Assembly (NCBI GenBank): GCA_039183635.1
Contig: JBCDBL010000032.1
Span: 1-34,472, forward strand
Reading direction: 5' to 3'
Source: JBCDBL01 sp039183635
Lineage (GTDB): Bacteria; Pseudomonadota; Alphaproteobacteria; Caulobacterales; Parvularculaceae
DNA length: 34,472 nt
Notes under the pieces: model-generated
What the model was told of the DNA's origin: nothing
Databases searched by the model: none
The model's input: only the letters and a program-made list of their open reading frames with translations
Made by a program: the position numbers and the translations under genes
In this document: in pieces, positions 1 through 5,731 of the stretch
Position numbering within the stretch: the first letter of the stretch is position 1
Layout of the letters: every line of letters starts with the position of its first letter

Positions 1-72
1 CAGGTGATCGTCGAACTGCACATCGACGACGGCGCCGATGACCTGGGAAATGCGGCCGGTTGTGTTGCTCAT
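1..72 (-). CDS. atpD: ATP synthase F1 beta subunit, N-terminal 24 codons (partial)
   Basis: The gene begins with the ATG at 72..70 and runs off the left edge of the window. The visible start reads MSNTTGRISQVIGAVVDVQF, the typical first beta strand of an F1 beta subunit. A GAGGA ribosome-binding site lies just upstream on the minus strand, around 80-85. Beta carries the catalytic nucleotide sites of F1, but those parts are outside the window. It follows atpH-atpA-atpG on the same strand, the usual alphaproteobacterial order; atpC is expected further left. The identification rests on 24 residues plus position in the operon. Confidence 0.9.
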   Translation of the reverse strand, partial: MSNTTGRISQVIGAVVDVQFDDHL

Positions 73-362
73 ATCCGTCTTCCTCGTTTTTTCACGTCGC
101 AAGGCGCGGGGAAATAGTCGCGCCTTAAATCCTTTTTCAACGCGTCGCCCCGGCCTTTCGACAAGGTAATCGCCCTCAATCGTGACAGGCGTCGGCGGCG
201 TCAAAACCTTTTGTTTTCGATGAGCACGGAAGACTTTCGCCACCCACGCCCGTACTTTTTGAACCCAACTCACGCCCGCAGATGCGGGATGCGTCTCGTC
301 GTCTTCGGCATTGCCCGGCCCCCATTACCCGTTGAGAGTCGGCGCTGTCTTAACGTTCCCGT
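73..362. other. Long atpG-atpD intergenic gap
   Basis: This 290-base stretch between the atpG stop and the atpD start is long for an ATP synthase operon, where the gap is usually a few tens of bases. I see a short GC hairpin (275-288) and a poor 49-codon minus-strand frame without a convincing ribosome-binding site. I see no clear promoter and no terminator with a T-run. It may be a spacer holding an internal promoter or an mRNA-processing site, but nothing in it proves either. Confidence 0.4.
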
Positions 363-1244
363 CTAGAGGGCCTCGGCCCCGGAGATAATCTCAATCAACT
401 CTTTCGTAATCTGCGCCTGACGCGCCCGGTTGTAGGTCAGCGTCAGTTTGTCGATCATATCACCGGCGTTGCGCGTGGCGTTGTCCATGGCGCTCATCCG
501 CGCGCCCTGCTCGGAGGCGGCGTTTTCAAGAAGCGCCCGAAGCACCTGGGTCGTCACATAGCGCGGCAGCAGCGCGGCGAGAATTTGCTCCTCGTCCGGT
601 TCGTATTCATAGGATGCGCCCTTCAAATCCGGCGCTTCAACACCCTCCGGCGCCGCGACAGGGATCAACTGCTGCGCTGTCGGCGTCTGGGTGATGACGT
701 TTTTGAACTCAGCATAGAAAATCTTGCAGACATCGATCTCGCCAGCCTCGAACATTTCCGTCACGCGGGCTGCGATGCCGTTCGCCTGTTCGAACCCGGG
801 GTTTTTCACGCCCGTCATGTCAACTGTATCAATGATAAGATCGCCGTAAAGACGCTTCAAAACGTCCCGGCCCTTTTTCCCGACACAGAGAATTTTAACC
901 GTCTTGCCTTCGCCCTGGAGGCGTACAATCTCCTCCCGCGCCAGGCGGGCGATGGAGGAGTTAAAGGCGCCGCACAGGCCCCGTTCGGCCGTCGCCACCA
1001 CAAGAAGGTGCGTATCGTCCCTGCCGGAACCGCGCAACAGCAGCGGCGCGCTCGGATCGTCCTTACGCGTTGCGGCGAGATTGGCGAGCACAGCGCCCAT
1101 ACGGGTTGCGTAGGGACGCGCCGCGCCGGCGTTTTCTTCCGCCTTGCGCAGCTTCGCCGCCGCCACCATCTGCATCGCCTTGGTAATCTTCCGTGTCGAT
1201 TGCACGGAGGCGATGCGGTTTTTGAGATCCTTAAGAGAAGGCAT
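363..1244 (-). CDS. atpG: ATP synthase F1 gamma subunit
   Basis: Gamma is the central rotor shaft of F1: its N- and C-terminal helices form a coiled coil inside the alpha3beta3 ring and transmit rotation from the membrane c-ring. The 293-residue protein has the normal length and both conserved ends: the N-terminal MPSLKDLKNRIASVQSTRKI followed by TKAMQMVAAAKLRKA, and a C-terminal helix with NATRNAGDMI and LTLTYNRARQAQITKEL. The middle has the Rossmann-like segment with ERGLCGAFN. The start lies 17 bases after the atpA stop, so it is cotranscribed with atpA. Nothing unusual is seen in the protein. Confidence 0.97.
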   Translation of the reverse strand: MPSLKDLKNRIASVQSTRKITKAMQMVAAAKLRKAEENAGAARPYATRMGAVLANLAATRKDDPSAPLLLRGSGRDDTHLLVVATAERGLCGAFNSSIARLAREEIVRLQGEGKTVKILCVGKKGRDVLKRLYGDLIIDTVDMTGVKNPGFEQANGIAARVTEMFEAGEIDVCKIFYAEFKNVITQTPTAQQLIPVAAPEGVEAPDLKGASYEYEPDEEQILAALLPRYVTTQVLRALLENAASEQGARMSAMDNATRNAGDMIDKLTLTYNRARQAQITKELIEIISGAEAL

Positions 1245-1261
1245 CTATCGGTATCCGTCCC

Positions 1262-2794
1262 TTACGCCGCGAACCCTTTGGAGAACTCGCCAAGAGCGCT
1301 TTTCAGCTTGGCTTCCGTTTCGTCGGACAGTTTTTTCGATGTGCGCACATCGTCAAGAATGTCCTTATGCTTGGCGTGCAGCGCCCGGAGGAACTCTGTT
1401 TCGAACTTGCGCACCGCTTTGGACTCGACCTCATCGAGATAGCCGTTAACGCCAGCGTAAATCACGCACACCTGCTCTTCCACTTGCAGCGGAGAGTATT
1501 GGTCTTGCTTCAACAACTCCGTCAACCGGTCGCCGCGGGCGAGCAAGCGCTGGGTCGTGGCGTCGAGGTCGGAGCCGAACTGTGCGAAGGCCGCCAACTC
1601 GCGGTACTGCGCCAACTCACCCTTAATCTTACCGGCGACCTGTTTCATCGCTTTGATCTGGGCGGCCGAGCCAACGCGGGACACAGACAGACCAACGTTC
1701 ACAGCCGGCCGAATGCCCTGGTAGAACAGATCCGTTTCCAGGAAGATCTGACCGTCCGTGATCGAGATCACATTTGTCGGGATATAAGCCGACACGTCGT
1801 TCGCTTGCGTCTCAATCACCGGCAGCGCCGTCAAAGACCCGGAGCCGAAATCCTCGTTCAATTTCGCGGCCCGCTCCAACAGGCGGGAGTGGAGATAGAA
1901 CACGTCGCCGGGATAGGCTTCGCGGCCCGGCGGGCGGCGCAGAAGCAAGGACATCTGGCGGTAGGCCACGGCCTGTTTCGACAAGTCATCGTACACGACC
2001 AATGCGTGCATGCCATTGTCGCGGAAATACTCCCCCATGGCGCAGCCGGCGAAGGGCGCAAGGAACTGAAGCGGTGCGGGCTCCGACGCCGTCGCAGCGA
2101 CAACGATGGAATATTCCATCGCGCCGTTGTCTTCCAAGGTTTTTACGATTTGCGCCACCGTGGAGCGCTTTTGTCCGATGGCGATGTAAATGCAGTAGAG
2201 CTTGGCGCTTTCATCATCGCCAGAATTGACGTCTTTCTGGTTCAAGATGGCGTCGATGCACACCGCCGTCTTACCCGTCTGACGGTCGCCGATCACAAGT
2301 TCACGCTGGCCGCGGCCGACCGGGATCATGGCGTCGATGGCTTTAATGCCCGTTTGCACAGGTTCGTGCACGGATTTGCGCGGCAAGATGCCCGGCGCCT
2401 TGACGTCCACAACCCGGCGCTCCGCCGCCTCGATCGGGCCTTTGCCGTCGATGGGCTCGCCAAGCGGGTTGACGACCCGGCCGAGAAGGCCCTTGCCCAC
2501 CGGCACGTCCACAATGGCTTCGGTCCGCTTGACGGTGTCGCCTTCCTTGATGTCCCGGTCCTCGCCGAAGATCACGACGCCGACATTGTCGCTTTCCAGG
2601 TTCAGCGCCATGCCTTTGACGCCGTTCGCGAACTCGACCATCTCGCCGGCTTTCACCTGATCGAGGCCGTAGACCCGCGCGATGCCGTCGCCGACGGACA
2701 GAACCTGGCCGATCTCGGACACTTCGGCTTCCTGGCCGAAGTCTTTGATCTGGGCTTTCAGGATGGAGGAAATTTCAGAGGCTTGGATGTCCAT
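1262..2794 (-). CDS. atpA: ATP synthase F1 alpha subunit
   Basis: Alpha alternates with beta in the F1 hexamer and binds non-catalytic nucleotide. The protein has 510 residues, typical for the family. Visible features are the N-terminal helix that contacts the delta subunit (residues 1-25), the beta-barrel domain, the Walker A loop GDRQTGKT at 169-176, a region rich in beta-subunit contacts around the VYDDLSKQAVAYR stretch, and the SVSRVGSAAQ segment near residue 373 carrying the conserved arginine that reaches the neighbouring catalytic site. The start 25 bases after the atpH stop has an AAGGA ribosome-binding site on the minus strand, and the operon continues into atpG. Confidence 0.98.
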   Translation of the reverse strand: MDIQASEISSILKAQIKDFGQEAEVSEIGQVLSVGDGIARVYGLDQVKAGEMVEFANGVKGMALNLESDNVGVVIFGEDRDIKEGDTVKRTEAIVDVPVGKGLLGRVVNPLGEPIDGKGPIEAAERRVVDVKAPGILPRKSVHEPVQTGIKAIDAMIPVGRGQRELVIGDRQTGKTAVCIDAILNQKDVNSGDDESAKLYCIYIAIGQKRSTVAQIVKTLEDNGAMEYSIVVAATASEPAPLQFLAPFAGCAMGEYFRDNGMHALVVYDDLSKQAVAYRQMSLLLRRPPGREAYPGDVFYLHSRLLERAAKLNEDFGSGSLTALPVIETQANDVSAYIPTNVISITDGQIFLETDLFYQGIRPAVNVGLSVSRVGSAAQIKAMKQVAGKIKGELAQYRELAAFAQFGSDLDATTQRLLARGDRLTELLKQDQYSPLQVEEQVCVIYAGVNGYLDEVESKAVRKFETEFLRALHAKHKDILDDVRTSKKLSDETEAKLKSALGEFSKGFAA

Positions 2795-2819
2795 GGGTCT
2801 TTTACGTCCTTATGAGGCC

Positions 2820-3377
2820 TTAGGCCTGCTTCATCACGGATTTCAAACGGGTGAGCTTGGTGCGGAGTGAAGAATCGATCATCCGCGAGCCGACTTTGAC
2901 GACAAGGCCGCCAAGCAAAGCAGGATCGACCTCCCGCTCCAGATTGACGCTGCGGCCGATGGCGGCTTCGATTTCGGATTTAACGCGCGCAGCCTGGCTG
3001 TCGGACAAGGCGCCGGCGCTGACGACGCTGGCGGCGACTTCGCCGCGATGGGCGGCGACCAGGGTTCCGAACGCTTTAATAATGTCCGGCAGGGCGAACA
3101 AGCGCCGGTTTTTGGCGACGACGCCTATGAAGTTACGTGCAAGAGCGCTCGCGCCGGCCTTTTCCAACACGGCGTCGATGGCCTTCTCCTGGTCGGCGCG
3201 GGCGATCACAGGGCTTTTGATGAGGCGCGTTAAATCGTCGGAGCCGTCCAGCACGCCTTTAAGATCCGACAATTCCTGGGCAAGAGCGTCGATGGCGTTC
3301 GTCTCTTCGGCGAGTTCGAACAGGGCGAGGGCGTATCGGCCCGCCACGCCCGCGATCTGAGGCAAGTCTGAAGCCAC
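2820..3377 (-). CDS. atpH: ATP synthase delta subunit (OSCP homologue)
   Basis: Delta caps the top of F1 and attaches it to the peripheral stalk (b/b' subunits). The 185-residue protein has the expected two parts: an all-helical N-terminal domain (about 1-110, with AGRYALALFELAEE near the start) and a C-terminal domain ending in the conserved GGLVVKVGSRMIDSSLRTKL stretch. It is the first gene of the atpHAGD run, and a promoter-like sequence lies about 130 bases upstream. No F0 genes (atpB, E, F) are beside it, consistent with the split F0/F1 operons of alphaproteobacteria. Confidence 0.96.
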   Translation of the reverse strand: MASDLPQIAGVAGRYALALFELAEETNAIDALAQELSDLKGVLDGSDDLTRLIKSPVIARADQEKAIDAVLEKAGASALARNFIGVVAKNRRLFALPDIIKAFGTLVAAHRGEVAASVVSAGALSDSQAARVKSEIEAAIGRSVNLEREVDPALLGGLVVKVGSRMIDSSLRTKLTRLKSVMKQA

Positions 3378-3508
3378 TTTTCGGCGAACTCCTGTCTTTG
3401 GCGACCCGCCCCTTTAGATCGGCCAGGAGCAGGCAAGACATTGAAATTTTAAAGGTTCACTAGGAAGCGCAATGCCGCTTGGCAGACCCCCAGCACTGAT
3501 TTCGCGCG

Positions 3509-3537
3509 GGTCTAGCACACGGTTTTCGCACTTGCAA
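3509..3537 (-). promoter_or_regulatory. Probable promoter of the atpHAGD operon
   Basis: Read on the minus strand, TTGCAAG (3537..3531) is followed after 14 bases by GCTAGACC (3516..3509). This resembles the Caulobacter housekeeping consensus TTGACGS-N10-14-GCTANAWC, with one mismatch in the -10-like box and two or three in the -35-like box. It would give a leader of about 125 bases before atpH. The rest of 3378-3701 shows no gene I can support; an 81-codon minus-strand frame at 3460-3705 has no family resemblance and overlaps the promoter. Assignment is by pattern only. Confidence 0.5.
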
Positions 3538-3701
3538 CGCTATGCAAGAAACAAGGCTTGGGCGTTCGGTCGCAGGGATCGCACGAGTGTCGTTGTGCGA
3601 CTTTGAAACCGCCAAAAGCGGGAAAGACATAATAATACAAATTATAAAATACGCCTTGTGATAGAGGCGCATATATTTCTCACTTGTATAAGCTTTTGCT
3701 T

Positions 3702-4202
3702 TCATCCTTCAGAATCTGAACGTCCAAACGGCCGCCACCATTCCCACCAATCACGACGATAATTGGAGTCTTTTATGAGAAGGCTGTAGCCATAATAAGA
3801 ATCTTTTTCTCCCCGGCATCCACCGCTTGGACCGCTCAACCGGCTCTCCTTAATCATCTCAAGATATCCAGGGTCGGCAGACGTAAGAGCGCGATCGCTC
3901 CCCTTCTTATAGATAGAGCCTATTGTATCTACGTATTCCGTATTAAAACAAACAAAGTCTATGTAAGGCGGCACAAGCATCAAACCATCATCGCGAAACA
4001 GTGCGATTTCACGATGCCCCTCCGAAATCGGATTGACCGCCGCAAGATAAACGCCGGGCGGCAGCTTGGCGCGCGCCAAGCTATTTTCAAACTCAATCCA
4101 GGACTTTAAGACAACAACGAGAATAATAAGGCCAAGAGCGATTTTCACACCGCCGCTCAGTATGCTTCCCAAGACTTTAACTGGGTATGTGTGCCAATTC
4201 AT
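3702..4202 (-). CDS. Membrane-anchored putative immunity protein, second copy
   Basis: A 166-residue protein with one N-terminal membrane segment (about residues 11-36) and a soluble C-terminal part of about 130 residues. It aligns without gaps to the product of 4350-4835: by hand count 109 of 161 positions are identical. The strongest blocks are 42-80, 124-134 and 145-159, and two cysteines (C85, C129) are shared. Two conserved cysteines behind an N-terminal anchor fit a periplasmic domain with a disulfide. Its start codon overlaps the stop of a decayed toxin-tail copy (4199-4303), just as the first copy overlaps the intact toxin gene. This context suggests an extra immunity gene left from a duplicated toxin-immunity module. 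No named family recognised. Confidence 0.72.
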   Translation of the reverse strand: MNWHTYPVKVLGSILSGGVKIALGLIILVVVLKSWIEFENSLARAKLPPGVYLAAVNPISEGHREIALFRDDGLMLVPPYIDFVCFNTEYVDTIGSIYKKGSDRALTSADPGYLEMIKESRLSGPSGGCRGEKDSYYGYSLLIKDSNYRRDWWEWWRPFGRSDSEG

Positions 4203-4303
4203 TTATGAATGCTCTTGCTGTCGTCCTTTAAAACCTTCGCCTTGAAGAGGGCAGACTAGATATATTTGATGTCACAGGCTAACCCACCAAAATTGCTTGT
4301 TCT
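4199..4303 (-). pseudogene. Decayed duplicate of the toxin gene 3' end
   Basis: On the minus strand this stretch aligns codon for codon with the last 34 codons and stop of the gene at 4832-5656 (offset 633 bases). Over the final 33 codons 81 of 99 bases match, with no insertion or deletion. It would read SNFGGLACDIKYI, stop, SALFKAKVLKDD and so on, where the intact toxin has SDFGGLAYDIKDSWATLFEAEVLKDD. The tryptophan codon at toxin position 256 is now TAG (4258..4256). The copy ends in the same ATGA overlap with the following immunity gene. The homology fades above about 4303, so only the tail of the second toxin remains. It is too short for ordinary gene calling and was found by comparing the two immunity-gene leaders. 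Confidence 0.85.
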
Positions 4304-4349
4304 TTACATGCTAAGGTGCAATTTCGACGAAATTAAGAAGGCGTAACCT

Positions 4350-4835
4350 TTAGTCTTCAAAAGGCCGCCACCATTCCCACCAATCACGACGATAATTGGA
4401 GTCTCGTATGAGAAGGCTGTGCCCCGTGTGATAATCTTTCTCGCCTCGACACGCACCGCTCGGGCCGCGCAATTTGCTTTGTTCGAACATTTCCGAAAAG
4501 CCTGGCTCTCCATATCGAAGAACGTGTTCGTTTCCTTTTCGATAGATGGCGTCGCCGGTATCTATGAAGTGAACGTTAAAGCATACAAACTCTACATAAG
4601 GTGGGACAAGCATAAGACCGTCGTCTCGGAACAGAGCGATTTCGCGATGCTTTTCCGAAATCGGATTGACCGCCGCAAGATAAACGCCGGGCGGCAGCTT
4701 GGCGCGCGCCAAACGATCGTCAAACGCAATCCAAGTCTTTAAAATAACAGCGAGAATGAAAAGGCCGAACGCCACTTTTACAGCACCGCTCACTATGTTT
4801 CCCAAAATTTTTAGAGGGAACCTGTACCAATTCAT
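4350..4835 (-). CDS. Membrane-anchored putative immunity protein, first copy
   Basis: A 161-residue protein coupled to the upstream putative toxin: its ATG (4835..4833) overlaps the toxin stop codon in an ATGA. A lysine/arginine-bearing N-terminus precedes a hydrophobic segment (about 11-36), then a predicted periplasmic domain with LARAKLPPGVYLAAVNPISE (42-61), FRDDGLMLVPPY (69-80), C85 and C129, ending in RRDWWEWWRPF. It is a close paralogue of the product of 3702-4202; differences concentrate in residues 88-123. The overlap, small size and duplicated state fit an immunity protein. The membrane anchor and cysteine pair suggest that the toxin acts at the cell envelope. This is inference from context; I recognise no named family. 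Confidence 0.75.
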   Translation of the reverse strand: MNWYRFPLKILGNIVSGAVKVAFGLFILAVILKTWIAFDDRLARAKLPPGVYLAAVNPISEKHREIALFRDDGLMLVPPYVEFVCFNVHFIDTGDAIYRKGNEHVLRYGEPGFSEMFEQSKLRGPSGACRGEKDYHTGHSLLIRDSNYRRDWWEWWRPFED

Positions 4836-5656
4836 TTATAAATGCTCTTGCTGTCGTCTTTCAGAACTTCCGCCTCAAAGAGGGTAGCCCAGCTATCTTT
4901 AATGTCATAGGCCAACCCGCCAAAATCGCTTGTTCGTTTCCATATATCCGAGACAGCTTTATCTCTTTGACCTAAACGGTCGCGTATACCAGCGACATCG
5001 GTGAACTCGTCGGAGAAATTAAAAATAATTTCCCCACGAATAAACAGCATGCCTCCCCGGTCACTGACAAAGCCTGCAAAGCGCCCCTCCACAACGCCCC
5101 CGCCATGCGCAATATCAACGTTGGAGAAGTCATAACTCCATCCGAACGGATACCGTATCGGACCTGATTTTTTATTTCTCGCCTCTTTTGCAATTTGATT
5201 CGAAAGTCGGCGGTAAGCCCCTTCGGCGCCAGTATAGTATGCGTATTCTTCCACAATATCTTTCAAATGTCCCATGCTGCGCAGCGAAACAGTGCGGCCG
5301 CCGCCAAAATAAAAATGGCGGAAGAAGTCCAAGGTATTCCAGCGACGACCGGATGAACCCCCAAGATTTGAAAGCAACTGATGATACGCATATTCCGTAA
5401 CGCCGGGATAATAAGGGAACGCCCCGCATCGGCATCCATATTCATCGCCGGGATGCCCCGTGGGCAGCGTATCTGTCCAACTGAAAACACGCCCTTCATT
5501 CGCCGCATGGCTTGCGCGCACTTTGTTGTCGCCTCTTGTGCGCCAAACATATTGCGGTGTTACCACGTTCGGCTTCGGCGGGTTTGGTCGGAATTGACCC
5601 TTGCGCAAATAGGTCCGGAACGCCTGCCGATATTCTAAACCTGCATTGGTCGGCAT
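4832..5656 (-). CDS. Phage Mu F / SPP1 gp7-domain protein with unknown C-terminal domain; candidate toxin
   Basis: The 274-residue protein opens with the C-terminal half of the phage Mu F / SPP1 gp7 head-morphogenesis domain (about 10-85). Its signature is visible as VWRTRGDNKVRASHAANEG, then VFSWTD, GHPGDEYGCRC, with H50, H68, C75 and C77. The full phage domain is longer, so the N-terminus is trimmed. Residues about 88-274 match nothing I can name. They include HFYFGGGRTVSL (114-125), AHGGGVVEGRFAGFVSD (183-199), FNFSDEFTD (212-220) and GGLAYDIKDSW (246-256). MuF domains are known to sit ahead of toxin domains in phage-borne polymorphic toxins. Overlap with a small membrane-anchored partner gene supports toxin-immunity. 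No phage genes surround it and no signal peptide is seen. GGAG at 5668-5665 supports the start. The A+T content is above that of atpH and priA. Confidence 0.7.
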   Translation of the reverse strand: MPTNAGLEYRQAFRTYLRKGQFRPNPPKPNVVTPQYVWRTRGDNKVRASHAANEGRVFSWTDTLPTGHPGDEYGCRCGAFPYYPGVTEYAYHQLLSNLGGSSGRRWNTLDFFRHFYFGGGRTVSLRSMGHLKDIVEEYAYYTGAEGAYRRLSNQIAKEARNKKSGPIRYPFGWSYDFSNVDIAHGGGVVEGRFAGFVSDRGGMLFIRGEIIFNFSDEFTDVAGIRDRLGQRDKAVSDIWKRTSDFGGLAYDIKDSWATLFEAEVLKDDSKSIYK

Positions 5657-5700
5657 TTAAATTGCTCCGCAAAGAAAACTCTCACATTGCGGAGACTAAA

Positions 5701-5730
5701 CAGTGATCACTGCCGTCGGATAAATCCGAC
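5701..5730 (-). terminator. Probable priA terminator (two stacked palindromes)
   Basis: Two bases after the priA stop on the minus strand lies a perfect 7-base-pair hairpin, GTCGGAT / ATCCGAC (5715-5730, two-base spacer, so the innermost pairs probably open). It is followed by the 12-base palindrome CAGTGATCACTG (5701-5712) and TTTAG. The T-run is short. The site marks the junction between priA and the putative toxin module. Confidence 0.45.
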
Positions 5731-5731
5731 C

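Noticed and set aside
3460..3705. 81-codon minus-strand frame upstream of atpH
   Set aside because: It overlaps the likely atp promoter, has no recognisable domain and changes character midway from AT-rich to GC-rich.
4832..5350. Resemblance of the putative toxin's C-terminal domain to colicin M-type lipid II hydrolases
   Set aside because: The tail has a glycine-rich strand pattern and an FSDEFTD stretch loosely like the colicin M DxYDxxxxxHR motif, but the HR pair is missing and the spacing does not fit. The membrane-anchored partner fits an envelope target, but that does not identify this family.
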